The position numbers and the translations under genes are program-made. The notes under the pieces were generated by a model. The model was not told the origin of the DNA. It worked only from the letters and a program-made list of their open reading frames with translations, and did not search any database. This document shows positions 47,171-56,213 of a DNA stretch of 64,000 nt, piece after piece (positions within the stretch are counted from its first letter, which is position 1; each line of letters begins with the position of its first letter). Origin of the DNA: Actinomadura sp. J1-007 (GTDB taxonomy: Bacteria; Actinomycetota; Actinomycetes; Streptosporangiales; Streptosporangiaceae); contig NZ_WING01000001.1 in the NCBI RefSeq assembly GCF_009793335.1, positions 1,550,001 to 1,614,000 on the forward strand, in the 5' to 3' direction.

Positions 47171-49569
47171 ACCTCGGTGAGGGTGCCGTCCGCGAGCAGT
47201 TCGGAGAACGGGCGGCGGAACACGTATCCCGTTCCGCCGCCCGGCTGCCCGAACCACGGCACCGCCACGCCCGCCAGCACCTCCACGGGCCTCAGCACCC
47301 GGAAGGCGCGGTAGCCGAGCGCGAGCCAGTCGGGTGGCAGCGACCGTTCGGGGAACGGCGTGCGCGCCGCGTAGGCGACGTTCCCGTCCGGCGGCCCGTA
47401 GCGGTCGACGGCCGTTCCCGCTGCCAGCTCGACGACCCGCCGGTCCCTGAACAGGCTCAGCGGCGGCTCGCCCTGCACGGGCTCGATCGGCGCGTCCCCG
47501 TTCACCGATCCTGGCCTTGCCCCTGCGAACGGCGGCTGCGCGGGCTGCGGCATGGGCGGCGGAACAAACCCCTCAAGCCGCGTAGCGGGCGCGGGTGCCG
47601 GTCCCGCGAACGGCGCGCCCGCCCCGCCGGGAAATCCGGGAGGCGCGGGAGGCGGCGCCGCCGGAGGCGTCCCCGGAGCGGGCGGCGCGGCAGGCGGCAC
47701 CGGCGCGAACGCTCCGGGCCCCGCTCCCGCCCCGTCCACCAGCGGCGGCGGCGTCCCAGGGGCCTCGGGCGGCGGCAGCGGCGGCCCTCCGGGTGTCGCG
47801 GGAGCGGCAGGCCGGGTCAGGAGGAGGCTGCCGAGGAGGTGGGCGCATGCCTGGTCCACGTCCTCGAACGTGATCTCCTTGCCGCGTTCGCCGTCCTTGA
47901 GGCGGAACACCGTCCAGTCGCGCTTCCCGCCGACGAGGCACCAGGCGCCCTCCGCCGCGCCCCTGATCCGGTACGAGGCGGGATCGACGCCGAGTTCGTC
48001 CAGGCGTTCGCGGAGCCGGGTGAAGGCGTGCGCGTGCCGCGTCGGGCGCACGTGGACCTTGCGGCGCAGATGCTCGGCGGGCATGGGCTGAGGCTCCGGC
48101 CCGGCCGCCTCGCGCGCCCCGTCCGGCGTGTGCGCCGCGGGCGCGGGCGGCGGAACGGAGGTGGGGGCCGCGGCCTCGGGGACGACGGACGCGGGAGGCG
48201 GGGTGGGCGCGCCCGTCGCCGCGTCGGTCGCGGCCCGCATCGCGTCGTCGCTGACCTCCGGCACCCGGAATCCGCGGGAACGGATGTGCGCGACGAGGTC
48301 GGGTTCTGGCGGGATCTCGTGCTCAGCGAGGTAGTACGCGACCGAGCCCGACCAGACCCACTCGCCGTCGGTGTGGAAGGTGAGCGGCACGCGCGGGCCG
48401 CGCGACGGGTCGATCTGGTCCGGCGCGTACGAACGGGCCGCGAGGACGACCGGCGCGGACCGCAGGTACTCGACCACGCGCGCCGCCTCGGCGGGCTCCA
48501 CGTACGGGCGCGACACCGAGGGCGATTCGCCGTCCGCTCCCATACGGTCGAACACGCGGGCCCTGCGGATCCCGGCGCGCGATGCCTCCCCGGCCGCGCC
48601 GTTCGCACCGGCCGCGCCGTTCGCCGGGGCCGGGGGCGGCGGGGCGGCGGAGCCGAGGACGCGGGTCATCCATTCGGGCGGGTCGGGGTTGGGGAAGCGT
48701 TCGAGCTCGCGGCGCACGTCGTCGGCCGACGGGACGGAGTTCCAGCGGGGCTCGTCGAAGGTGAAGCTCGCGCGGCAGCGGACGGCGCCGTTCTCGCACA
48801 GCAGCTCGAAGTCCATCCGCGACCAGGTGCTGCCCTGGAAGCCGTGCGTGCCTGCGCGGAGCCGTTCGAGAACGGCCCGGGCGGGCGCGAGGGCCGCGTC
48901 GGCGGACCACCCGTCCGTGACGTCCCTCGGCGTCCAGACGCCCATCGTGCCGTCGGCCCGGTAGACCATCGGCGGCGGGAACTCCACGTGCCCGCCCGCC
49001 GCCTGGTAGTAGCCGAAGATCTTCACCCAGAGCGGCGGGGCCTGGTCGGCGAGCGCGATCGTGAACGGCCCGGACAGCAGCTCCATCTGCTCGACCGGGT
49101 TGAGGGCGTCGCCGGGCGCGCCGCCCGGGACCGGCACGGACGGCTCGCGGCCGTCCAGGCGCTCGCGCAGCCAGCGCGGCAGGTGCGCGCCGTCGCGCGG
49201 CATGACGGTCTGGTCGCGGCGCCAGCACTCGACCGGGATGGGCGGCGTCCACCGGGGGTCGAAGTCGTAGTTGTAGAGCGGGTGCGCGGAGTCCGGCTCG
49301 ACGAACAGCAGCATCGAGAACCAGGTGCCCTGCTCGGAGAGGTAGTGCGCGCGCCGCAGCTCCGCGAACAGTTCGAGCAGGTCCCGAGGCGGGTCCGCGG
49401 GCGCCACCGTCCTGCCGTCCTCCATGAGGACGGTGATCGCGAGGTCGTTCACCGCAACCGTCGCCAGGCACCGCAGGTCGATGCGCCGCCACCCCGGCGG
49501 GGCGAGCCCGCGCGCGAGCCCGGCGATCCGCGCTTCGAGCCCGCCGATGCGTTCGTTCTGCCCCGTCAC
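47158..49569 (-). CDS. TNT-domain protein (NAD+ glycohydrolase toxin-like) with long N-terminal region
   Basis: An 803-residue protein without signal peptide. The last 95 residues form a TNT domain like that of Mycobacterium tuberculosis CpnT: ELAAGTAVDRYGPPDGNVAY, TPFPERSLPP, GYRAFRVLRPVEVLAG and PWFGQPGGGTGYVF. In homologues as I know them the last motif reads GGGTQY, and that Gln is needed for activity in CpnT, so the Gly here may reduce or abolish NAD hydrolysis. The N-terminal 290 residues (WFSMLLFVEPDSAHPLYNYD, then FDPRWTPPIPVE) look like two YezG/DUF600-type immunity-like domains. Two further conserved-looking domains and a 90-residue Pro-rich linker precede the toxin. The start is GTG 49569. 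Export route unknown. Confidence 0.82.
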   Translation of the reverse strand: MTGQNERIGGLEARIAGLARGLAPPGWRRIDLRCLATVAVNDLAITVLMEDGRTVAPADPPRDLLELFAELRRAHYLSEQGTWFSMLLFVEPDSAHPLYNYDFDPRWTPPIPVECWRRDQTVMPRDGAHLPRWLRERLDGREPSVPVPGGAPGDALNPVEQMELLSGPFTIALADQAPPLWVKIFGYYQAAGGHVEFPPPMVYRADGTMGVWTPRDVTDGWSADAALAPARAVLERLRAGTHGFQGSTWSRMDFELLCENGAVRCRASFTFDEPRWNSVPSADDVRRELERFPNPDPPEWMTRVLGSAAPPPPAPANGAAGANGAAGEASRAGIRRARVFDRMGADGESPSVSRPYVEPAEAARVVEYLRSAPVVLAARSYAPDQIDPSRGPRVPLTFHTDGEWVWSGSVAYYLAEHEIPPEPDLVAHIRSRGFRVPEVSDDAMRAATDAATGAPTPPPASVVPEAAAPTSVPPPAPAAHTPDGAREAAGPEPQPMPAEHLRRKVHVRPTRHAHAFTRLRERLDELGVDPASYRIRGAAEGAWCLVGGKRDWTVFRLKDGERGKEITFEDVDQACAHLLGSLLLTRPAAPATPGGPPLPPPEAPGTPPPLVDGAGAGPGAFAPVPPAAPPAPGTPPAAPPPAPPGFPGGAGAPFAGPAPAPATRLEGFVPPPMPQPAQPPFAGARPGSVNGDAPIEPVQGEPPLSLFRDRRVVELAAGTAVDRYGPPDGNVAYAARTPFPERSLPPDWLALGYRAFRVLRPVEVLAGVAVPWFGQPGGGTGYVFRRPFSELLADGTLTEVREP

Positions 49570-49706
49570 GGACGAGTCCCCCTATGAGATGCGATGGTCG
49601 ATCATCGGAGATTACCGAGGGAAGGGGACGCTTCACCGGGAGAGAGGGAGATCGCCCGGAGAGGGCGGTTCGCGACGGCGGGCGCACTCGCCTAACGTCG
49701 GGTGCC

Positions 49707-50924
49707 GTGTCGAGTGAAACCGCCGCGCCCCCCGCGCCCGCAGAGTCCGATCCACCGCGCCGGGCCCGGCGGGGACGCCGCCGGCGCGTCCGGGCGCTCG
49801 TGGCCGCGGCCGTGGCCCTCGCGGTCCTCGCCTGCGCGGCGCTCGGCGGCATCGGCTGGTACTTCTCGGACGTGGCGACGGAGGTCGCGCACGGCGACGA
49901 CTACCCGATCACCATCGTGGACGCCGCGAACGGCACCGTGACGCTCCCCCGCAACGCCCACACGGCCCGTCCCGGCACCTGGGGCCTGGTCTGGAAGGAA
50001 CGTTCCGGACGCGACGGGCGCGCCGTGCTCGGCCGCGTCACCGGGGGCGACGCCCGCACGGTCGTACGCCAGGTCACCGCCGTTCCCCAAGGGACGCCGG
50101 TCAAGGGCGCGCGGGCGTCCATCGACCACTGGGTGTACGGCGGCGATCCGAAGAGCGCGCTCGGCATCGACTTCGAGAACGTCGCCTATCCGTCCAAGCT
50201 CGGCCCCATGCCCGCCTGGCTCCTCCCCGCCGCGGCCCCGGGCGGAGGACTCTCCGGAACGTGGGTCATCGGCGTGCACGGGCACAACTCCGACAAGGCC
50301 GAGACGTTCCGCGCGATGCGGACCGTGCACGGTCTCGGACTCCCGATGCTGTCCATCGCGTACAGGAACGACGTGGGCGCGCCCGCGTCGCCCGACGGCA
50401 AGAACCACCTCGGCGACACCGAGTGGAACGACGTCGCGTCCGCCATCGCCTACGCGCGCACGCGCGGGGCGACGGGCGTCGTCCTGTACGGCTGGTCCAT
50501 GGGCGGCGCGATGGTGATGACCGCGCTGCGGCACGGCCCGCCGCTGCCCGTGCGCGGGGTCGTCCTGGACTCGCCGGTCATGGACTGGGACGCCACCCTG
50601 CACAAGCAGGGCGCGGCGCGGGGCCTCCCGGGATTCGTGGTCGACGTCGCCGAACAAGTCCTGGAACGGCGCACCGGCATGGACCTCGACGACTACGACC
50701 AGCCCCGCTACGCGCCCCGCCTGAAGACGCCGACGCTGCTGTTCACCACCACCGACGACTCGACGGTCGCGAACGGCCCGGCCCTGGCGTTCGCCAAGGC
50801 CGCCCCGCCCGGCATGGTGGCCCACCTGTCCGCGCGGGCCGACCACACCGAGGCGTGGAACGCCGACCCCCCGCTCTACGAGAAGGCCCTGACCTCCTTC
50901 CTCACCCGCGCCACCCACCCCTGA
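49707..50924 (+). CDS. Membrane-anchored alpha/beta hydrolase
   Basis: A 405-residue protein. An Arg-rich N-tail and one helix (VRALVAAAVALAVLACAALG) precede an extracytoplasmic alpha/beta-hydrolase domain. Catalytic elements are VIGVHGHNSDKAE (oxyanion loop), VVLYGWSMGGAMVM (nucleophile Ser), TTTDDSTVANG (Asp) and ARADHTEAWN (His). GTG 49707 was chosen because the upstream frame has no features. It is divergent from the TNT-protein gene and ends nine bases before the convergent oxidoreductase gene. The substrate is unknown; relatives are annotated as acyl hydrolases or prolyl oligopeptidase-like. Confidence 0.85.
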   Translation: MSSETAAPPAPAESDPPRRARRGRRRRVRALVAAAVALAVLACAALGGIGWYFSDVATEVAHGDDYPITIVDAANGTVTLPRNAHTARPGTWGLVWKERSGRDGRAVLGRVTGGDARTVVRQVTAVPQGTPVKGARASIDHWVYGGDPKSALGIDFENVAYPSKLGPMPAWLLPAAAPGGGLSGTWVIGVHGHNSDKAETFRAMRTVHGLGLPMLSIAYRNDVGAPASPDGKNHLGDTEWNDVASAIAYARTRGATGVVLYGWSMGGAMVMTALRHGPPLPVRGVVLDSPVMDWDATLHKQGAARGLPGFVVDVAEQVLERRTGMDLDDYDQPRYAPRLKTPTLLFTTTDDSTVANGPALAFAKAAPPGMVAHLSARADHTEAWNADPPLYEKALTSFLTRATHP

Positions 50925-50933
50925 CGCGACGGA

Positions 50934-51824
50934 TCAGGCCAGCAAGGAGGCGGTCTCCGCCAGCAGGTCCGTCTGGCCGAGGCGGTCCGTGGGGAACGGC
51001 ATGCCGATCACGCGGTGCGCGCCGGCGTCGGCGAGCTCCGCGAAGCGTTCGGCGGCCTGGCGCGGGCTCCCGACGATCAGGCCCGCGCGCGCCTCGTCCT
51101 CGCTCATCCCGTAGCCGGTCAGGGCCCGCACCTGCGCGTCCACCTCGGCCGCAGGGACGTCGCCGAGGCCGACGCTCGCGCCGGCCGTCAGCTTCGGGAC
51201 GGGCCGTCCCAGCTCGTCCGCGACCTCCCGCATCCGCTTCACGCCCGCCCTGATCGCGTCCGGACCGGAGAGCGCGCAGTACCACTCGTCGCCGTACAGG
51301 ACGGTGCGGCGCAGCGTCCCGAGGCCGCCGCCGATCAGGATCGGCGGGACGTCCGCGCCCGGCGACAGCGTGACCCGCTCCCCGTTCACCTCCGTCGGCT
51401 CGCCCCGGATCAGCCCCGGCAGGACGTCCAGGACCGCGTCGGTGCGCCTGCCCCGCTCGGCGTACGGGACGCCGACCGCGCGCCACGCCGCGTCGCCGTG
51501 CACCGGCCCGCCGCTGCCGACGCCGAGCAGGACCCGGCCGCCGGACAGGTGCTGGAGGCTCGCGACCTGCTTGGCCGTCCACGCCGGCTGCCGCAGCGCG
51601 ACCACCATCACGCCGAAGCCGACCCGGATCCGCTCGGTCACCGCGGCGGCCGTCGCGAGCACCAGCGTGCTGTCGAGGAACGGCCGCCCGACCGGGATCA
51701 GGTGATCGCCCACCCACAGCGACTCCAGCCCCGCGGCCTCCGCGCGCCGGGCGTGCTCGGCGACGCCCGCGACGGGGTCCACGCCGAACGACGGCAGGTT
51801 CACGCCGACCTTGAGGGCGGTCAT
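50934..51824 (-). CDS. LLM-class F420-dependent oxidoreductase
   Basis: A 296-residue luciferase-like TIM-barrel protein. The N-terminal KVGVNLPSFGVDPVAGVAEH and LESLWVGDHLIP, the middle GFGVMVVALRQPAWTAKQVA and LSGGRVLLGVGSGG, and the later PPILIGGGLG are typical of the F420 subgroup. ATG 51824 overlaps the stop of the upstream quinone reductase gene (ATGA), so both form one operon. F420 rather than FMN use is inferred from the actinobacterial context and sequence type. Confidence 0.9.
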   Translation of the reverse strand: MTALKVGVNLPSFGVDPVAGVAEHARRAEAAGLESLWVGDHLIPVGRPFLDSTLVLATAAAVTERIRVGFGVMVVALRQPAWTAKQVASLQHLSGGRVLLGVGSGGPVHGDAAWRAVGVPYAERGRRTDAVLDVLPGLIRGEPTEVNGERVTLSPGADVPPILIGGGLGTLRRTVLYGDEWYCALSGPDAIRAGVKRMREVADELGRPVPKLTAGASVGLGDVPAAEVDAQVRALTGYGMSEDEARAGLIVGSPRQAAERFAELADAGAHRVIGMPFPTDRLGQTDLLAETASLLA

Positions 51825-52768
51825 CGGACCACGTCCAGCAGCGTCTTGCCCACGGTGGCGCGCGACTGGATCGCCGCGTGCGCCTCGCCGGCCCGTTCGA
51901 GCGGGAACCGCTGCCCGATCACCGGCCGGACCGTCCCGGCCGCCGCCCGTTCCAGCACGTCCCTCGTGAACGCCCGCATCTCCTCCGGCGTCGCCGCCGC
52001 CTGGACGAGCGCCACGCCCCGTTCCGCCGCGTCCTCCTCGGAGACCGCGCTCCACTCGCCGCTCGCCAACCCGAAGCTGACCATCCGCCCGCCCCGGCGG
52101 AGCAGCCCGAACGCCGCCCGCGCGATCTCGCCGCCGACCCCGTCGAACACCACGTCCACGGCCCCGGCCCGTTCCGTCCAGCCGGGCTCGGTGTAGTCGA
52201 CCACGTCATCGGCGCCGAGCCCGCGCGCGACCTCGGCCTTCCGCTCGCCGCCCACCGCAGCGACGACCCGCAGCCCGGCCGCCTTGGCGAGCTGCACCAG
52301 CAGCGTCCCCACCCCGCCGGCCGCCGCCTCCACCAGGACCCGCTCCCCCGCGCGGGCCCGTACGGCGTCCAACATCATCGACGCCGTACGGCCGTCGGCC
52401 AGCAGGGCCACCGCCTCGTCCAGAGCGAGCCCGTCCGGCACCACGAACACGCCCGCCGCGTCCACGGCCGCCCGTTCCGCATAGCCGCCCGACCCCCCGG
52501 TCGAGCTCACGACCCGCTTGCCCACCAGCGCCGGATCGACGCCCTCGCCCACCTCGCTGACGACCCCGCCCACCCCGTTCCCCGGGATCACCGGCGGCAC
52601 CGCCTTGAACGGCCCCGGCAGCCCCGCCCGGAACTGCGTCTCCACGAACGTGATGTTGGCGTGCTCCACCTCCACCAGCGCCCGCCCCGGCCCCACGACC
52701 GGCTCCGGGGCCTCCGCCATGACGAGCACCTCGGGCCCGCCGAACTCCTTCAACCACACCGCGCGCAA
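51821..52768 (-). CDS. Zinc-type alcohol dehydrogenase-like protein (NADPH:quinone reductase family)
   Basis: A 315-residue medium-chain reductase of the quinone oxidoreductase group. It begins RAVWLKEFGGPEVLVMAEAP, has PPVIPGNGVGGVVSEVGEGV in the GroES-like domain, and the cofactor motif VLVEAAAGGVGTLLVQLAKA (AAGGVG) for NADPH. The zinc-binding cysteines of true alcohol dehydrogenases are absent. TTG 52768 is chosen, with GGAGG five bases upstream; a GTG three codons later is the alternative. It overlaps the F420 oxidoreductase gene by four bases. A MerR/SoxR-like site lies upstream. Confidence 0.9.
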   Translation of the reverse strand: MRAVWLKEFGGPEVLVMAEAPEPVVGPGRALVEVEHANITFVETQFRAGLPGPFKAVPPVIPGNGVGGVVSEVGEGVDPALVGKRVVSSTGGSGGYAERAAVDAAGVFVVPDGLALDEAVALLADGRTASMMLDAVRARAGERVLVEAAAGGVGTLLVQLAKAAGLRVVAAVGGERKAEVARGLGADDVVDYTEPGWTERAGAVDVVFDGVGGEIARAAFGLLRRGGRMVSFGLASGEWSAVSEEDAAERGVALVQAAATPEEMRAFTRDVLERAAAGTVRPVIGQRFPLERAGEAHAAIQSRATVGKTLLDVVR

Positions 52769-52814
52769 CGCGACCTCCAAAGATCGTTTCGCCCACCGTG
52801 CAACCTCGACCAGC

Positions 52815-52826
52815 CTTGAGGTCAAG
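52815..52826 (-). promoter_or_regulatory. Possible MerR/SoxR-type site upstream of the quinone reductase gene
   Basis: On the leftward strand CTTGACCTCAAG forms an inverted repeat that contains a -35-like TTGACC, followed 14 bases on by CGAGGT (ACCTC..GAGGT dyad). Such dyads mark MerR-family targets, and SoxR-type regulators control quinone reductases. No good -10 box is seen. Confidence 0.4.
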
Positions 52827-52943
52827 CCGGTCCCGGACGGCGCGCCGCCTTCCGGCAACGAAGCTCTTTTCTCGCCACATGCACCTCTGTAAGCTTTCGC
52901 GCGTACTCCGCCCCCGTTGTCGGCTGAACGATCAGGGATAGCG

Positions 52944-53579
52944 ATGCGCCCCCGGCTGGTACGCCCCTCCCCCGGCGCACCCCGCCGCGCCGTCCGCACC
53001 CGTGCCGTCCGCCCGGTTCGCGCCGCCCGGCCGCACCTGCTCGCCGCCTCGGCCGCTTTGTCCGTCCTCCTGGCCGCGTGCGGGTCCGGCTCCTCGTCCG
53101 GCGGATCGTTCCAGCCCAACGGCTCGTTCGGCTCCGCCTCCCCCGGCGACCCGTCCGCCTCCGCGGCCCCCTCGCCCCTCCCCACCGACCAGATGGACAA
53201 GGCGGCCCTGAAGGTCTACCGCGAGTACCAGACCGTCTACCAGCGCGCCTACGAGAACAACGACCCCTCCGAACTCGCCTCGGTCGCGGCGGACCCCATC
53301 CTGACCCGGGTCACCAACGACATCGCCGCGACGAAGGCCAAGGGGGAGATCTGGCGCTTCACCCACGCGTACAACCCCCGGGTGTACGCGCGTGCCAAGG
53401 ACGGCTCCGCCGTCTACGTCTCCGACTGCGTTCGCACGCTCGCCGCCTACCGCTTCGCCGCCAAGACCGGCAAACGCACCGGAGGCGGTCCCGGCGACTC
53501 GTTCCTCTACCGGACGACCGTGCAGAACGCCTCCGGCACCTGGAAGGTCGCCGAGATCGTCCGGGACAAGAAATGCTGA
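52944..53579 (+). CDS. Putative lipoprotein
   Basis: A 211-residue protein. An Arg-rich N-tail leads to a lipoprotein signal (LLAASAALSVLLAACGSGSS, lipobox LAAC). A Ser/Pro/Gly linker comes next, then a domain of about 120 residues (ALKVYREYQTVYQRAYENND, AKGEIWRFTHAYNPRVYARA, VYVSDCVRTLAAYRFAAKTG) of NTF2-like appearance with two Cys. The ATG at 52944 follows AGGGA. It is the first of three genes (lipoprotein, secreted protein, kinase) with gaps of only 26 and 13 bases, so they are probably co-transcribed. Confidence 0.8.
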   Translation: MRPRLVRPSPGAPRRAVRTRAVRPVRAARPHLLAASAALSVLLAACGSGSSSGGSFQPNGSFGSASPGDPSASAAPSPLPTDQMDKAALKVYREYQTVYQRAYENNDPSELASVAADPILTRVTNDIAATKAKGEIWRFTHAYNPRVYARAKDGSAVYVSDCVRTLAAYRFAAKTGKRTGGGPGDSFLYRTTVQNASGTWKVAEIVRDKKC

Positions 53580-53605
53580 CCTACGGACGTAGGGAAGGAC
53601 CCACG

Positions 53606-54379
53606 ATGCCAACCCCCTCCCGCCCCCTGGCCCGGGGGTCCACGGTCCTCGCGGCGACGGCTCTGATCGCCCCGCTCGTGGCCGTCGCCTCGGCTCAGGC
53701 CGCCCCCTGCTCCATCACCGGGCCCGGGAAAGGCAACTGCAACAAGAGCGTCCCGGGCGGTACGTCCGGTGGCGGCGGCTCCGCCGGTGGAGGCGGAGGG
53801 AGCGGAGGCGGGGGCGGCGGCGACGTCGCTCCACCGCCTCCCATGGGCCTCAACCCGGACCAGGGCGCGGGGTTCGTACCCGTCCCCGGCGCCCAGGACC
53901 CGCCTCCGGCTCCCGCGGTGCCGACGATCACGCTCGCGCAACGGGCGCGGTCGGAGCTCCAGGTACCGACCCCGGTCGTGCACACCGCCCCGAACGGCAA
54001 GACCTACGTGAGGGTCCGGACATCGCTGTGGGTCGACGGGTTCGTCACCAAGTCCACCACTCCCTTCACCGTGGACGGGCAGACGATCCAGGCCACCGCC
54101 GAACCCGACAAGGTCGTGTGGAACCTCGGTGAGACGACGGCCGACTGCGACGACGGAGGCAGCAAGGAGGGCAAGTCCTGCAACTACACCTACCGGCGTT
54201 CCTCCGCGCAGCAGCCGGGCGGCTCGTACAAGATCACGGCGACGGTCATCTGGAACGTCTCCTGGACCTGCGAAGGAGCAGCGTGCGACGACGACGGCGG
54301 TGCGCTCGGCACCATGCAGATGACCTCCGCGCCGACCCCGCTGACCGTGGGCGAGATCCAGACGAACAGCCGGCAGTGA
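53606..54379 (+). CDS. Secreted protein with Gly-rich linker and beta-rich domain
   Basis: A 257-residue protein with a Sec signal (VLAATALIAPLVAVASAQAA). A short Cys pair region (CSITGPGKGNCN), a poly-Gly/Ser linker and a Pro-rich segment come before a C-terminal domain (YVRVRTSLWVDGFVTKSTTP, VVWNLGETTADCDDGGSKEG, KITATVIWNVSWTCEGAACD) that looks like an all-beta fold with two disulfides. ATG 53606 follows AGGGAAGGA. It sits between the lipoprotein and the Ser/Thr kinase genes. I do not recognise a family with known function. Confidence 0.78.
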   Translation: MPTPSRPLARGSTVLAATALIAPLVAVASAQAAPCSITGPGKGNCNKSVPGGTSGGGGSAGGGGGSGGGGGGDVAPPPPMGLNPDQGAGFVPVPGAQDPPPAPAVPTITLAQRARSELQVPTPVVHTAPNGKTYVRVRTSLWVDGFVTKSTTPFTVDGQTIQATAEPDKVVWNLGETTADCDDGGSKEGKSCNYTYRRSSAQQPGGSYKITATVIWNVSWTCEGAACDDDGGALGTMQMTSAPTPLTVGEIQTNSRQ

Positions 54380-54392
54380 GCCGATCGACCGG

Positions 54393-56171
54393 ATGAGCAC
54401 GGAACGCTGGCGGCTGCCTGGATTCATCGAGGACAAGGAGTTGGGCTCCGGTGCGCAGGGCCGTGTGGTCCTCGCGCGGCACGAGACGAGCGGCTACCAG
54501 GTCGCCATCAAGTACCTCGCGCCCGAGCTGCTGAACGACGCGTACGCCCGCGACACGTTCCGGAGCGAAGCCGCGCTGCTGAAACGCGTCGTGAACCCGT
54601 TCGTGGCGCAGTTCTACAGCTTCATGGAGACGCCGCAGGGCGCGGCGATCATCCTGGAGGCGGTGCCGGGCACCTCGCTGCGCACGATCCTGGACGGCCG
54701 GGACGAGCCGTTCACGCCCGAGGCGGCCCTCGCGACGCTGAAGGGTTCGCTGGTCGGTCTGTCGGCGGCGCACGCGGCCGGGGTCGTGCACCGCGACTAC
54801 AAGCCCGCCAACGTGCTCGTCCAGCAGAACGGGCAGAGCAAGCTGATCGACTTCGGCGTGGCCGTCCTCACCGGGCAAGGCGGAACGGGCGGGACGCCGT
54901 CCTACATGGCTCCCGAGCAGTGGAACGGACAGCCCTCCTCGCCCTCGACCGACATCTACGCGGCCGCCTGCGTCTTCTTCGAATGCGCGACCGGGGCCAA
55001 GCCGTACCAGGGCGACACCGTCGAGGCTCTGCGCGCGCTCCACACCACGGCGCCGATCCCGTTGCACCTGCTGCCCGAGCCGTTGTGGCCGCTTCTGTCG
55101 CGGGGGCTCGCCAAGCGCCAGATCGACCGCTACCCCGACGCCGGCACGTTCATCGCGGAACTGGAAGCGATCGCCGTCCAGTCGTACGGGGCCGACTGGG
55201 AACGGCGCGGCGCCGTCGTGCTCGCCGGGATCGCGTCCGCGCTGGCCACCGCCGTCCCGCTCGTCGCCATCGGCAGCGCCATGACCGCCGCCCCCGCCGC
55301 GACGGCCGTCACAGGCACCGCCGCCACCGGCACCGCCGCGACGGCCGCAACGGGCGCAGCAGGGACAGCGAGCCAGAGCGCACTGGCACTGGGAGAGACC
55401 ACCGCCTCCACCTCTAAGGGCGTTCTCGTCAAGGTCGGCGGAACCAAGGGGGTGGCGGGCATCGGTGGTACGGCCGTCGCCGCCACCGTCGCGGCGGGAT
55501 TCCTGCTGTGGCCGTCCGAACAGAAGGTCGGCGGTGTGGACCACGGTTCCGTGCTCGTGACGTTCGGCCGCCCCGGGGCCTGGCTCAACCAGCCCTTCAT
55601 GCCTGCCAGCGACACCCCGTACATGGGGCAGGACTACACCGTCAGACCGGCCCGGGCCAAGGCGGGCACGCGCGTCACACTCGTCATGAAGTTCAAGGCG
55701 CGAAGCCCCGGAAAGGCCAAGTATCTTCCAGGTGGCCGCCGCGAGTGCTTCGGCGAGAAATCTGACCGCAAAGACGTGATCGGCTACTACCATTTCGCCA
55801 TGGGAGGTTCTGCGCCCAAAGGGAGCAAGCCCAACGACGGAATAAACGAGGTCTCCCTGTACCGGTCGCCTCCCGCGAGAATCGACGAACTCCCCTGGAA
55901 GGGCGAGCTTTCGATCCCCGCTAAGGTCAAGGAGGAGAACAAGAAGGAACCGTTCATCCCCTCGATCTGCGCCTTCCTCAGCACGTGGACCGGCACCTAC
56001 ACGTTCACGGTGCCTCCGAAGAAGGTTCTGCGGCCCGGCCGGTACCTGATAACGGTCGCCGCTCCACCCCACCTGACAACCCTGGAACTGGACCACGCCG
56101 ATGTACCGCCGGAGGCGGCGGAGGCGCGGACTGTCGGGTCGTTGCCGGTGTTCCAGGTGCTGAGCGGCTAG
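54393..56171 (+). CDS. Hanks-type serine/threonine protein kinase with membrane and outer domains
   Basis: A 592-residue receptor-like kinase. The kinase domain (residues 10-265) has LGSGAQGRV (P-loop), VAIKYL (Lys), VHRDYKPANVLV (catalytic loop), LIDFGVAVL and GTPSYMAPEQW. Next come hydrophobic segments (VVLAGIASALATAVPLVAIG and, near residue 355, GTAVAATVAAGFLLW) and a 210-residue extracytoplasmic beta-rich domain with Cys in RRECFGEK and PSICAFLS. ATG 54393 has only a weak ribosome site. It may sense a surface signal together with the two exported proteins encoded just upstream. No PASTA repeats are present, so it is not PknB. Confidence 0.92.
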   Translation: MSTERWRLPGFIEDKELGSGAQGRVVLARHETSGYQVAIKYLAPELLNDAYARDTFRSEAALLKRVVNPFVAQFYSFMETPQGAAIILEAVPGTSLRTILDGRDEPFTPEAALATLKGSLVGLSAAHAAGVVHRDYKPANVLVQQNGQSKLIDFGVAVLTGQGGTGGTPSYMAPEQWNGQPSSPSTDIYAAACVFFECATGAKPYQGDTVEALRALHTTAPIPLHLLPEPLWPLLSRGLAKRQIDRYPDAGTFIAELEAIAVQSYGADWERRGAVVLAGIASALATAVPLVAIGSAMTAAPAATAVTGTAATGTAATAATGAAGTASQSALALGETTASTSKGVLVKVGGTKGVAGIGGTAVAATVAAGFLLWPSEQKVGGVDHGSVLVTFGRPGAWLNQPFMPASDTPYMGQDYTVRPARAKAGTRVTLVMKFKARSPGKAKYLPGGRRECFGEKSDRKDVIGYYHFAMGGSAPKGSKPNDGINEVSLYRSPPARIDELPWKGELSIPAKVKEENKKEPFIPSICAFLSTWTGTYTFTVPPKKVLRPGRYLITVAAPPHLTTLELDHADVPPEAAEARTVGSLPVFQVLSG

Positions 56172-56213
56172 GATGCGGGCGATCCGGGCAATCATCCAGA
56201 GTTAGGGTCTTCG

